DNA of 60,673 nt from Cellvibrionaceae bacterium. GTDB taxonomy: Bacteria > Pseudomonadota > Gammaproteobacteria > Pseudomonadales > Cellvibrionaceae. This document shows, in pieces, positions 44,173-53,491 of this stretch; within the stretch, counting starts at the first letter, position 1; every line of letters starts with the position of its first letter. A model generated the notes under the pieces. That model searched no databases and was not told the DNA's origin. It was given only the letters and a program-made list of their open reading frames with translations. The position numbers were made by a program, and so were the translations under genes. The stretch covers positions 1-60,673 of the forward strand of contig JAOXRT010000057.1 of NCBI GenBank assembly GCA_025800365.1, in the 5' to 3' direction.

Positions 44173-44982
44173 TTACTTCTCTTCAATCGCCACAATTAAA
44201 TCATGGATGACGTCGTTAATTTGTGTCACTAGTCGGGTTGCCGACCGTTGTCCTAAGGCGGGTACAAAGCGGCCGGATTTGCTCTCAGCCATTCGCTCGA
44301 ATACTAAAAAAGATTTTTCAATCTTATCCAATTTCACTTTGGTAGCATCACTCACGTACTTCGGATAAGCTTTTTCAACAAGCTCATGATAGTAAGCTTC
44401 AAACTCCTCCAAGATGGTTCGCACCTCCTCAAAGTACTTTGGATTCGGCACGTCCCAAGCTCTCATCATATAAAGTGCGGCTAATCTTTGAACTTCCATT
44501 CCCAGTTCTGCCGCCACTATGACATAGTGCTCTCCCTCAATATGAGTCTCAGCTGCAATTAACTCCGCGATAGCCCAACACTCCTTATCAAAATCCTCGA
44601 TAATATGATGCAACTCTAGGACTTTTTCTCGATCAGGCTTGGCGAGAGCAATCTTCTTGATCTTTATCCAGGTCTTCTCCTTTTCGATCACCATTGCGTC
44701 AATCTTAGGACCCAAATGGTGCCCTTTTTTTAGAGCCTGAAACTCAGCATCGATCTTTTCAATGGTTTTCTTTAGGTGCTTGGCGGGATCATCGTATTTA
44801 ACCCCCATCCCGACTAGGGAGTAGTCTTTTAGAACGGTCTGAACGTTGGTGCAGATGTCCGCAATATTATGCACATCCTCTACCGAGGCAGCTGCATAAA
44901 CACGAAGATTGATACAACAGAGGAACAGCAAACAACTAAGTATTTTGGGGCCCCAAGAGCGCCCCCTATCTATATATTGCAC
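44173..44982 (-). CDS. Exported PilJ-N-like helical protein, tandem paralogue
   Basis: 269 residues. Signal peptide ends near RVYAAA (about 30), followed by a long helical domain with VHNIADICTNVQTVLKDYSLVGMG and AAELGMEVQRLAALYMMRAW, the same two-helix pattern (short residues then Q/E-R-xAxLYxxxA) as its neighbour. Divergence is high but the layout is shared, so an old duplication is likely. Its stop and the next start are one base apart. No enzymatic motif; the ligand is unknown. Confidence 0.76.
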   Translation of the reverse strand: MQYIDRGRSWGPKILSCLLFLCCINLRVYAAASVEDVHNIADICTNVQTVLKDYSLVGMGVKYDDPAKHLKKTIEKIDAEFQALKKGHHLGPKIDAMVIEKEKTWIKIKKIALAKPDREKVLELHHIIEDFDKECWAIAELIAAETHIEGEHYVIVAAELGMEVQRLAALYMMRAWDVPNPKYFEEVRTILEEFEAYYHELVEKAYPKYVSDATKVKLDKIEKSFLVFERMAESKSGRFVPALGQRSATRLVTQINDVIHDLIVAIEEK

Positions 44983-45624
44983 GTCTATAGATTCCTACGA
45001 CTTGTTAATGAATTAAGACTTGCCACTCGAATGTACCTTCGATTATCTGAACGAGCCCCATTCCGCAGAATTGCGAAATGCTAAATATGCCTTCTGCTGT
45101 ATGACTGCTCTATGAACAGCTACAGCAAACTTTGGCACCACCACCACACCCCTTCGACTTAGTTTATTCAGCTCTTCTGGCGCAGATTGAAAACACTGCT
45201 AAAGAGCGGGCAGAAAATTAGCACAAATTTATAAAAAAGAATTGACTATAAAGAAAGTTTTCGAGTCATTTCACAACAAAATACTGACTTCACTGACATA
45301 CGGTGATCGTTGGAAAATCTGTCGAAAAAGACAAATTTGAAACCAAGCTTTTTGCTTGTTACCACAGGTTCAATACCCAACAAACCAGGTAAACCCTAAT
45401 TTGGAAGCTCCAAACTTAGTTAAATAAAAAGAATAGAAATCGTTGCATCTGATTTTGATACATACCAAACATATTGAAGTGTTGCCAGCAAACCACTATA
45501 TCAGTTCGAACATTGAGCGGAGGAAAAAGGGGCAACTGGGGAGCGTAAAAGTAATAAACGGCCCTAAGACCCAGCTAAAGCTAAGTTTGCAATTTAATTA
45601 CTTAGCCTCTCTCCTTAGTAGTGC
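44983..45624. other. 642-bp intergenic stretch
   Basis: AT-rich, no supported gene; the short frames here have no ribosome site or protein-like composition. It should include the promoter of the PilJ-N-like/PAS/MCP set (minus) and the end of the TetR transcript. No RNA family or repeat was recognised. Confidence 0.5.
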
Positions 45625-46221
45625 TTAACACATAGACCTAAGCGAAAAATCGATCACCTGCCTCAGTAATCTTGCCCGCTCTTTTTCATCGTGCTTCTCG
45701 ACTTCCATAACCGCCGGCCAGATTAACAAGCCCTCGACCATAGACATAATCAGGTTGCTGCTGATCTCAACATCGGGGACATTTATAGCGCCGCTGTCAT
45801 TGGCCGCAGAGAGCCAATTCAATAAAACGTTCTGTTTAACACAGGCAAAATCGATACTATAGGCTTGTCTGCGCCCTGCATATTCAATCATGATGGCGCG
45901 AATTAGGAGCTCATTATTGAGCGCCAGCAAGCCATCTAGGTATATCGTGAGCAAATCATATAACTGTTCTGCCACGGGCAAGTCTTTATTAAAGGGCCTG
46001 TATTCCGGGGACTGAATCTGCTCTGTTAAGTCCAAAGCAATTACTTCAAACAATGCTTCTTTTGAACCAAAATGAGCGTAAAGAGTGGGCTTAGTCGTGC
46101 TGGCTCGCTCAGCAATCATTTCCATACTGGACTTAGCGACCCCAACTTCACTATAACAATCTTTAGCGGCCGCCAGTATTCTCGCGCGAGTCTTTTCCGA
46201 ACGGCTTGTTTTCTGAGTCAT
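45625..46221 (-). CDS. TetR-family regulator of the RND efflux operon
   Basis: 198 residues. HTH at about residues 28-50 (MEMIAERASTTKPTLYAHFGSKEALF) and a TetR C-terminal domain of the AcrR type. Divergent from the MFP-RND operon with 253 bp between, which contains an inverted repeat (46411-46437) just ahead of the efflux gene. It probably represses the pump and responds to a pump substrate, as in AcrR-AcrAB; inferred from layout. Confidence 0.9.
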   Translation of the reverse strand: MTQKTSRSEKTRARILAAAKDCYSEVGVAKSSMEMIAERASTTKPTLYAHFGSKEALFEVIALDLTEQIQSPEYRPFNKDLPVAEQLYDLLTIYLDGLLALNNELLIRAIMIEYAGRRQAYSIDFACVKQNVLLNWLSAANDSGAINVPDVEISSNLIMSMVEGLLIWPAVMEVEKHDEKERARLLRQVIDFSLRSMC

Positions 46222-46410
46222 CCCAACCCTATCTTCTTCATTATTATCATAAATTTAGCAGCTGCTGAGAGCGCCAATACAAGAGCCCGCATTCTACTGA
46301 AAGTCGGTAGAGCCATATAGCCCTTAATATGCAAATCGCGCCTAAGCCCTAAAAGCCCCAGTTTTGGGACTTTCTCTTCCAATAGCGGACTAAATTGTAA
46401 ATCTAGACAC

Positions 46411-46437
46411 AACTTTACTTTACCGTATAGTAAAGTT
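46411..46437. promoter_or_regulatory. Inverted repeat, candidate TetR operator
   Basis: AACTTTAC and GTAAAGTT (8-bp perfect arms, 11-base spacer) lie 37 bp before the RND adaptor start. The inner sequence holds a second short pair TTTAC/GTAAA. Fits a TetR-family operator. Confidence 0.55.
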
Positions 46438-46474
46438 ACAACTTTGAAAACCTTCAGATTGGAGATTTATAAAG

Positions 46475-47593
46475 TTGCGCCCACTCAAAGATCACGGCAC
46501 TAAATGGCTGGCCGCCCCCGTAATGATCAGCTCATTGCTTTTAGCAGCTTGCCAGGGCAGTAGCGAGACTGCCCCCACGCCCCAAGAAATAACCCCTCGT
46601 CCGGTAAAACTACACACCCTTAGCAGCAGCGACTCGACAAATGAGCGCCTATTTCCCGCCCAAGTACAGGCAAATCGACAAACAGAGCTTTCCTTTCGAA
46701 TCTCCGGGCAATTGGAAGAACTGACTGTTCTACCCGGTGAAACGGTTAAACAAGGACAGCTACTGGCCAGGTTAGACTCACGCGACTTAAAGAATGAACT
46801 GGCCTTGAGGGAAGCTAACTACCGCTTTGCGGCCAATGAGCAAAAGCGCATCGCTGCCTTGTTCGAGCGCAAATTGGTATCTCAATCTGCGCTTGATCAG
46901 AGTAATAACAACTACAAAACCACTTTATCGCTTTACAACATAGCCAAACAGCAACTGGAACATAGCACCCTAAGAGCGCCTTTCAATGCTCGTATCGCGA
47001 GCAAAGAGGTTGAGAACTTTCAATATATACAACCGCAACAGACCATATTGAGCCTACAAGCAAGTGACACTCTCGATATTCGTATCGAGATTCCTGAAAA
47101 GCTACTGGCTGAACTGGGCAGCGGAGGCCTCAATTATGATTATCAGCCCAAGGTGTTTTTCAAAACTCAGCCCAATAAGGCCTACCCTCTGAGTTATAAG
47201 CAGCACAATACTCAAGCTGATAGCGCGACTCAATCATACGAGTTGATTTACAGCCTACCTGCCCCCGATAACACAACGCTCTACCCCGGTATGTCGGCAA
47301 CGGTGCAATTAAATATCTCGACTCTAGCGGGCAGGAGCGCGAACAGTGATGGCTTTATCATTCCTCTGTCAGCTGTACTGAAAGATGATGGCAAAGGCCT
47401 ATACCAAGTATGGCGCTATTCAGAAACTAACAACACGGTAGAAGCCGTAGCCGTAAAGCTCGGTAGAGTAAGCGAATCGGGAATTTTAGTGCACGGTAAT
47501 TTAAGCACTGATGAGCAATTGGTCGCCGCGGGTTTAAACAAGTTAAAGCCAGGCATGAAGGTAAAACCCTTGAGCTATGAGCGAGGAATTTAA
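46475..47593 (+). CDS. RND efflux periplasmic adaptor lipoprotein
   Basis: Membrane-fusion protein of the AcrA/HlyD family, 372 residues. Lipobox LLAAC with Cys26 anchors it to the inner membrane. Barrel-sandwich and lipoyl parts are visible as LSFRISGQLEELTVLPGETVKQGQLLARLDSRDL, a coiled-coil hairpin (about 105-165) and STLRAPFNARIASKEVEN. The start is TTG 46475 with GGAG upstream. The 3' end overlaps the RND gene by 17 bases. It joins the inner-membrane pump to an outer-membrane factor not encoded here. Confidence 0.9.
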   Translation: MRPLKDHGTKWLAAPVMISSLLLAACQGSSETAPTPQEITPRPVKLHTLSSSDSTNERLFPAQVQANRQTELSFRISGQLEELTVLPGETVKQGQLLARLDSRDLKNELALREANYRFAANEQKRIAALFERKLVSQSALDQSNNNYKTTLSLYNIAKQQLEHSTLRAPFNARIASKEVENFQYIQPQQTILSLQASDTLDIRIEIPEKLLAELGSGGLNYDYQPKVFFKTQPNKAYPLSYKQHNTQADSATQSYELIYSLPAPDNTTLYPGMSATVQLNISTLAGRSANSDGFIIPLSAVLKDDGKGLYQVWRYSETNNTVEAVAVKLGRVSESGILVHGNLSTDEQLVAAGLNKLKPGMKVKPLSYERGI

Positions 47594-50500
47594 CTTGAGC
47601 CTACCCGATTACTTTATTAAAAACCGAAGCATCAGCTTTATCTTTACCTTGCTCCTCTTGATCGGCGGCATTTTAAGTTTTAACAACTTATCACGCCTTG
47701 AGTTGCCAGAGTTTCCGATACCAAGAGCTTTAGTAAATACAGCGTACCCTGGTGCCTCTCCTCTGCAAGTCGAGGAAGAAGTCACACTGCCATTGGAAAA
47801 GGCCATCCAGGAACTGGAGTATGTAAAATTTGTCGATAGTTTTTCCAGCGCGGGCATGTCCCAAATACAAATCGAATTATGGGAGACCTATACCGGCGCA
47901 GAACAACCTCAAATTTGGGATGAGCTACGCCGAAAAGTCTCCGATATTCAGAGCCAATTACCTAATGGAGCCATGGCATCCCAAGTGATCGATGACTTCA
48001 GCGATGTTTACGGCATTTTGTACAACATCAGTGCTAACGACTACAGCTATCGAGAACTGGAAAACTACGCTGATTTCTTAAAGCGGGAATTAAGCCTTGT
48101 TCCAGGTGTGCGACGGGTAAATATTGCTGGTCAAGTTCAAGAACAGATCGTCATTGAGATATCCCAGGGTAAACTACGTACGCTTGGTCTAGACCCTAGC
48201 ACACTCAGCCAGTTGATTAGGCAGTACAATCTCCCCTCCAACGCTGGATCGGCCTTCATCGGAGGCGATAGTTTACGCATTCATACCAGTGGTGAGTTTA
48301 ATACAATTGATGACTTAGAATCCCTGCTGATCAAGCCCAGCGGGCAAGCGGCGATGATTCGCCTTGGCGATATTGCCAGGGTCTATAAAAAATTTGATGA
48401 CAGGCCGCAAAACCTCTATCGAAATAACGATGAAAAGGCTTTGTCATTGGGCATTTCATTTTCCAAAGGGGTTAATGTTGTCGATGTCGGGCACGCTGTC
48501 GATGCTCGGCTCGCTCAGCTAGAAAGCAGCCGCCCTATCGGCATGTCTCTTACAGGCGTCTACGACCAACCTAAATTAGTAGACAAATCCGTCAGCGATT
48601 TCCTGTTTAGCTTACTGCAAGCCATTGTGATTGTTATCGCGATACTTCTACTTAGTATGGGTATGCGCTCGGGTATCTTAATGGGCGGTATTTTACTACT
48701 GACTATTTTAGGCACCTTTATCGGTATGTCGATGCTGGATATTGAAATTCAAATTATCTCTCTCGGCGCCTTGATTATCGCATTGGGTATGCTGGTAGAT
48801 AATGCCATTGTGATTACTGAAGGTATCTTGGTTGGTCTCAAGCAAGGGATGAAAAAGCGGGACGCCATTAAGCTTGTTACTAAACAGACTACTTGGCCGC
48901 TGCTCGGTGCGACGGCCATTGCAATCATCACCTTTGCGCCTATCGGGCTTTCCCAAAACTCGACAGGCGACTTTATGCAGTCATTATTTTATGTGCTGCT
49001 CATTTCACTGAGTTTGAGCTGGCTAATAGCCATCACCCTAACACCGTTTTTCGCACAACTGATGTTTAAAGAGAAAACATCGGAGAACAATGAGCAGTCC
49101 CCTTATGATGGTCGATTCTTCCAAGCATATAAGGCCCTTTTAGGCTTGGCTTTGCGTAACCGCCTACTGACGCTGTTAATGGTTTTCATACTGTTAATTG
49201 CTGCCATGGCAGGCTTCGCCAATGTTAAACAAGCCTTTTTCCCACCCTCTAATACACCTTTGTTTATGGTAGATCTTTGGTTGCAGCAAGGCAGTGACAT
49301 TCGCCAAACAGAAACTACCGTTAGTGATATTAGTAAAAAACTTGAACGAATAGACGGTGTCAACAATGTCACTTCAGTTATTGGAATGGGAGCACAGCGT
49401 TTTTCACTCACCTATAACCCAGAGTTCATCAATAGTAGCTTTGCACAACTACTTATTAATACTGATAGCCTAGGCAAGGCACAGGAAATTATCCCAATCA
49501 TTCGACAAAAAATTGAAGAAGACGCACCCCATATTGAGCTCAAATTCAGAACAATGGAATTGGGCCCAGCCCCTCGCTCTCGAATCGAAGCGCGCTTTTA
49601 TGGCCCTGAGCCAGAGATACTGCGTCAACTCGGCAGCCAGGCTATAGCGATTATCGATCAGCACCCTACCGCGACAGCGACTAGGCATAACTGGCGTGAG
49701 AGCACCACGATCATTCAACCACAAATCAATGAAGCAGCGATGCGTCGTAGCGGGCTAAGTAAACAAGATATAGATGCCGTGCTTAGATATAACTTCAATG
49801 GAGAAGTCATTTCTATACTGCGGGAACGTAGCCATCAGCTACCAATCTTGTTACAAAGCCCTGAAGAGGAACGCTTCAACATTAATCGCGTTGAGGAACT
49901 ACAGATCTGGAGTCGCGAGTTTCAACAGTACGTAGCTGTGTCACAGGTACTTGATGATTTTCGCAGCAGTAGCGAAGACTCCATGATTGTACGACGAAAT
50001 CAAAAACGTGCATTATCGGTGTTCACCGATGTCGCCCCGTTTAGCGACGACACAGCGGAAAGCTTAAGACTAAAAATAGCCCCCGAAATTGAAGCAATTA
50101 AATTACCAGAGGGATACAGCTTCGAATGGGGTGGAGAATACCAAGATCAGCGAATGGCTGAAAAAAGCCTATTTGCCTCGGTACCTATGGGCTATTTAAT
50201 AATGTTTTTGATCACCGTATTGCTGTTTAAGAAGTTTAGGCAAGCGTTGGCTGTCTGGTTAACGGTACCTCTCTCAATCATTGGTGTAAGTGCAGGTTTG
50301 CTACTGTTAAATATTCCATTCACCTTCACGGCATTGCTAGGCTTATTGAGTCTATCAGGTATGCTAGCAAAGAATGGTATCGTGTTAATTGAGCAAATTA
50401 ATATCGAGGAATCAGAAGGCAATAGTCCTCAGCATGCGATTTTTAATGCTGCTGTTAGTCGTGCACGCCCTGTTTGTATGGCTGCCGCCACGACTTTACT

Positions 50501-50645
50501 TGGAATGATCCCGCTGATCTTTGATGCCTTTTTTGCCTCGATGGCGGTAACCATTATCTTCGGTTTAGGTTTTGCTACGTTGTTAACCTTGATTGTATTA
50601 CCGGTTATATACTCAGCACTTTATCGGGTAAGGTTTTCGAAATAG
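47577..50645 (+). CDS. RND-family efflux permease
   Basis: 1022-residue proton-driven pump with 12 helices and two large periplasmic loops. N-terminus SLPDYFIKNRSISFIFTLLLLIGG is of the HAE-1/VexF-like type. The TM4 relay has one Asp (LGMLVDNAIVITEG), where AcrB has two, and TM10 keeps Lys in GMLAKNGIVLIEQ. Typical blocks include YPGASPLQVEEEVTLPLE and the ARPVCMAAATTLLGMIPL end. Translationally coupled to the adaptor. The substrate is unknown; no outer-membrane factor is adjacent. Confidence 0.93.
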   Translation: MSEEFNLSLPDYFIKNRSISFIFTLLLLIGGILSFNNLSRLELPEFPIPRALVNTAYPGASPLQVEEEVTLPLEKAIQELEYVKFVDSFSSAGMSQIQIELWETYTGAEQPQIWDELRRKVSDIQSQLPNGAMASQVIDDFSDVYGILYNISANDYSYRELENYADFLKRELSLVPGVRRVNIAGQVQEQIVIEISQGKLRTLGLDPSTLSQLIRQYNLPSNAGSAFIGGDSLRIHTSGEFNTIDDLESLLIKPSGQAAMIRLGDIARVYKKFDDRPQNLYRNNDEKALSLGISFSKGVNVVDVGHAVDARLAQLESSRPIGMSLTGVYDQPKLVDKSVSDFLFSLLQAIVIVIAILLLSMGMRSGILMGGILLLTILGTFIGMSMLDIEIQIISLGALIIALGMLVDNAIVITEGILVGLKQGMKKRDAIKLVTKQTTWPLLGATAIAIITFAPIGLSQNSTGDFMQSLFYVLLISLSLSWLIAITLTPFFAQLMFKEKTSENNEQSPYDGRFFQAYKALLGLALRNRLLTLLMVFILLIAAMAGFANVKQAFFPPSNTPLFMVDLWLQQGSDIRQTETTVSDISKKLERIDGVNNVTSVIGMGAQRFSLTYNPEFINSSFAQLLINTDSLGKAQEIIPIIRQKIEEDAPHIELKFRTMELGPAPRSRIEARFYGPEPEILRQLGSQAIAIIDQHPTATATRHNWRESTTIIQPQINEAAMRRSGLSKQDIDAVLRYNFNGEVISILRERSHQLPILLQSPEEERFNINRVEELQIWSREFQQYVAVSQVLDDFRSSSEDSMIVRRNQKRALSVFTDVAPFSDDTAESLRLKIAPEIEAIKLPEGYSFEWGGEYQDQRMAEKSLFASVPMGYLIMFLITVLLFKKFRQALAVWLTVPLSIIGVSAGLLLLNIPFTFTALLGLLSLSGMLAKNGIVLIEQINIEESEGNSPQHAIFNAAVSRARPVCMAAATTLLGMIPLIFDAFFASMAVTIIFGLGFATLLTLIVLPVIYSALYRVRFSK

Positions 50646-50651
50646 CATTCA

Positions 50652-50693
50652 AGCGCCACTGTTCTACAGTAGATAAATTCTAACAGTGGCGCT
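50652..50693 (+). terminator. Terminator hairpin after RND permease gene
   Basis: AGCGCCACTGTT and AACAGTGGCGCT are perfect 12-bp arms with an 18-base loop starting seven bases past the stop. The T run is weak. Confidence 0.6.
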
Positions 50694-50837
50694 ATCTATT
50701 CTCACCTAGTCCCGACATTTCTCTTTCATCTACTCGCTCTCACTAGGCTTAAATACTCATCATTGCCCAGCTTTAAGCGACAATTTAGACCAATTTCTAA
50801 ATCAAAAGGCACTATACAAAGCAATAAATACGATTTA

Positions 50838-50849
50838 CCATATATATGG
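50838..50849. promoter_or_regulatory. 12-bp palindrome upstream of ACR3 gene
   Basis: CCATATATATGG lies 31 bp before the start at 50881, in an AT-rich promoter-like area. An operator is possible, but no ArsR gene is nearby, so the regulator is unknown. Confidence 0.3.
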
Positions 50850-50880
50850 ATAATCATATTTAAAGGAAAAGGTAGTCGCT

Positions 50881-51897
50881 ATGGGTGTTTTCGAGAGGTT
50901 CCTGTCAGTTTGGGTGGCAATCAGCATCTTAGCCGGTATTGCTCTAGGAAATACATTCCCCAGTACATTTCAGGTTTTGGCAGGCCTTGAATTCGCCCAT
51001 ATCAATATCTTAGTGGCCGCACTAATATGGTTGATGATTTTCCCAATGATGCTGCAAATTGAGTTCCGCGCCTTAGCTAAAATCAAGCAACAACCTCAAG
51101 GTTTACTCCTCACTATTGTCTTAAACTGGCTGCTAAAGCCCTTTAGCATGGCGTTTTTAGCATGGTTGTTTTTCAAACTGGTTTTTGCCGATTGGGTAGA
51201 CCCTCAGAGCGCAGAGGAATACATCGCGGGCATGATTTTACTCGGGGCTGCACCTTGTACAGCGATGGTATTCATATGGAGCCAGCTCACCAAAGGAGAT
51301 CCAAACTACACCTTGCTGCAGGTATCACTCAATGATGTCATCATGGTATTCGCCTTTGCACCAATTACTGCTTTGCTACTAGGCGTTAGTGATATTCAGG
51401 TTCCATGGGGCACATTGCTATTGTCTGTGCTCCTCTATGTCATTCTTCCCTTAATCGCAGCTGTGCTTATACGAAGCCTCTATGAAAGATTCCAGTGCGA
51501 GAATCAGCTAAATTCATTGCTGCAGCAAATGAAGCCTTGGTCGATTGCGGGTCTCATGGGGACAGTAGTCTTACTATTTGGTTTTCAAGCACAAACGATC
51601 TTACAAAAGCCCTATGAGATTGTATTAATTGCTATACCCTTATTGATTCAAACATATGGCATTTTTGCTATTGCCTACTTTGCTGCCTTAAAGCTAAAAC
51701 TACCCCATAATATTGCCGCGCCCGCTTGTATGATCAGCACCTCAAATTTCTTTGAATTGGCTGTTGCTGTAGCCATTTCTTTATTCGGCTTGCACTCTGG
51801 TGCTGCACTCGCGACAGTGGTTGGAGTATTAGTAGAGGTGCCGGTAATGCTTAGCCTTGTAGGCTTTGCTAATCGAACAAAACACTACTTCGATTGA
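50881..51897 (+). CDS. ACR3-family arsenite efflux permease
   Basis: 338 residues, ten predicted helices. Family motifs: [13 protein letters not shown] with the conserved Cys (residue 126), [18 protein letters not shown], and [21 protein letters not shown] with the transport Glu. It expels As(III) in relatives, driven by proton motive force. ATG 50881 follows AAGGAAAAGG. It stands alone, with no arsR, arsC or arsH beside it, and ends three bases from the convergent AraC gene. A bile-acid-symporter-like role in the same superfamily is less likely given the motifs. Confidence 0.88.
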   Translation: MGVFERFLSVWVAISILAGIALGNTFPSTFQVLAGLEFAHINILVAALIWLMIFPMMLQIEFRALAKIKQQPQGLLLTIVLNWLLKPFSMAFLAWLFFKLVFADWVDPQSAEEYIAGMILLGAAPCTAMVFIWSQLTKGDPNYTLLQVSLNDVIMVFAFAPITALLLGVSDIQVPWGTLLLSVLLYVILPLIAAVLIRSLYERFQCENQLNSLLQQMKPWSIAGLMGTVVLLFGFQAQTILQKPYEIVLIAIPLLIQTYGIFAIAYFAALKLKLPHNIAAPACMISTSNFFELAVAVAISLFGLHSGAALATVVGVLVEVPVMLSLVGFANRTKHYFD

Positions 51898-51900
51898 TAA

Positions 51901-52794
51901 CTAAGGTTTCAATTTACTTGGAGTCGTGTGGTATTGCTTTTTAAAGGCACGCGTAAAGTGAGCCTGATCATTGAAGCCACATTCTATAGCGACCGATGAT
52001 ATGCTTTTGTTTCCAGCAAGAAGCTTTTCGCGGGATAAGGCTAAGCGTTGATTAATAAGGTACTGATAGGGTGTTACTCCGGTGAGTTTTTTAAATTCTC
52101 GTAAGAAGTAAAATTTGCTGCAATTGAGCAGCCCTGCCATTTCTTCGATCGTAATCGATCGGCTAATATTTTGCGCTATAAGTTTATCAATCTTTTCCAA
52201 TTCTTGATGAGAAAATTTCGAGCCATCTTCCTGTTCTTTTTGCTTATCTAAATAATCGGAATAATTATTAATATAGTGCACTGCCAACAAAGACAGTAAA
52301 TTTTCCAAATAGGCTGGTCCATTTCTACCTAACGCTTGAACTTCATGCAGAAATAACTCAAGGGTAGCCCTCAGACTATCATCTTGTACATTGTAGTTTT
52401 TGAGAAAACGTAGTTGCTTACCCTGCAAATCAATAGGGCAAGCATCAATAAACCTCTGCTTTTCGATAGCGACAATAAGGAAGTAGCAGGGCTCATCAAT
52501 GCTATGGGTAAATGGTGTTGCCGGTGGGTTAATCCATATCTCACCAGGTATTGTATGCAACTCAGATAAAACGCCTTCAGTATCAGCCTGCCAATTCAGG
52601 TCCTGCTCCAGCCCTAAGGCGAAATAGAAATAGGGGGTTGAAACATGGCTAGGGTAAAAATGGGGAGATGAGCCCTTTTCCACAACAATACCACGCCAGC
52701 CCAGGCTGCGACTCGATATTTCGATATCGAGAACTTCGCCACAGCTCGATGGTTTCCCGGTATTGTGATCAATAAATTTTAGCAGCGATTCCAT
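51901..52794 (-). CDS. AraC-family transcriptional regulator
   Basis: 297 residues from ATG 52794 (MESLLKFID), which has GAGG upstream; an upstream in-frame start lacks one. An N-terminal cupin-like sensor (about 20-180), then the double HTH: SITIEEMAGLLNCSKFYFLREFKKLTGVTPYQYLINQRL and SISSVAIECGFNDQAHFTRAFKKQYHTTPSKLK. Convergent with ACR3 and behind the NTF2/hydrolase operon on the same strand (gap 130 bp); the target is unknown. Confidence 0.9.
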   Translation of the reverse strand: MESLLKFIDHNTGKPSSCGEVLDIEISSRSLGWRGIVVEKGSSPHFYPSHVSTPYFYFALGLEQDLNWQADTEGVLSELHTIPGEIWINPPATPFTHSIDEPCYFLIVAIEKQRFIDACPIDLQGKQLRFLKNYNVQDDSLRATLELFLHEVQALGRNGPAYLENLLSLLAVHYINNYSDYLDKQKEQEDGSKFSHQELEKIDKLIAQNISRSITIEEMAGLLNCSKFYFLREFKKLTGVTPYQYLINQRLALSREKLLAGNKSISSVAIECGFNDQAHFTRAFKKQYHTTPSKLKP

Positions 52795-52924
52795 ATTAAT
52801 CCTCAGGGCACAAGGTTTTTGAGGCCCCACTCAATACCAATCATAGATCAATATTAACGCCACTTTGGACAACACAAAAGCCCTTCAATAGGGCGATTGT
52901 TTTGAGTCATTTTGAAATTAGCGG

Positions 52925-53476
52925 CTAAAGCTCGTTTGGCAAAAGCGATTGTCTGAGCCGATGTTTAGCTCCAGCAAGGCTAGGGGCTTGCTGGAGAATT
53001 TCTCGACTCCCCTCCTCCCCTTGCAGCTCAACCACTACCGAATCTATTAGCCAATGACCATCCAATTTGGTCAGCCCAAAGCGGTATTGACCATCTATCG
53101 ACCAATAACCTTCCTGTCCCAGCCAGTGGCTGGCAGTGAAGTTCGCTACAGCATTTGCACGATCGCCCTCGATACTGACTTGAATACTACTCAAGTTGTG
53201 AAACGTTTTGTCGAACCCCGGCAGGAAAGCCATCCAACGCTTCATCAGTTCGATACGTTGAACTCGCTCAGGCTCTCCTCCAAAGATAGAGCGATAGTCC
53301 AACTCCACTTCAGCAGCGAGTACGCGAGCTAAATATGAAAATGCACCATGATCAGCGAAGACTGAAAAGCCATTGATTGCGCTTCGTATTTCAGCTTCAT
53401 CTTTGTCAACAGCTTGTACATTGCTACTCATCACAACCACCCCCATAAACAAGATAAACCACAGCTTTGCAGACAT
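52925..53476 (-). CDS. Exported NTF2/SnoaL-like protein
   Basis: 183 residues. Signal peptide (1-22, ends NVQA) precedes a SnoaL-like/NTF2 fold: AIRSAINGFSVFADHG, then the acidic barrel core with VANFTASHWLG and the C-terminal WLIDSVVVEL strand. SnoaL-type proteins isomerise or bind small molecules, but catalytic residues cannot be assigned here. Last gene of the minus operon, 15 bp behind the alpha/beta hydrolase; the first gene of the operon also ends in an NTF2-like domain. Confidence 0.82.
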   Translation of the reverse strand: MSAKLWFILFMGVVVMSSNVQAVDKDEAEIRSAINGFSVFADHGAFSYLARVLAAEVELDYRSIFGGEPERVQRIELMKRWMAFLPGFDKTFHNLSSIQVSIEGDRANAVANFTASHWLGQEGYWSIDGQYRFGLTKLDGHWLIDSVVVELQGEEGSREILQQAPSLAGAKHRLRQSLLPNEL

Positions 53477-53491
53477 AGCGATCTCCTCAAC

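Noticed and set aside
45128-45145. Repeated CCA triplets (GGCACCACCACCACACC) as a sigma-54 promoter
   Set aside because: TGGCAC is present but the downstream TTGC element is absent.
45443-45628. 61-residue open frame on plus strand
   Set aside because: No ribosome site, mixed composition, overlaps the TetR 3' end; probably chance.
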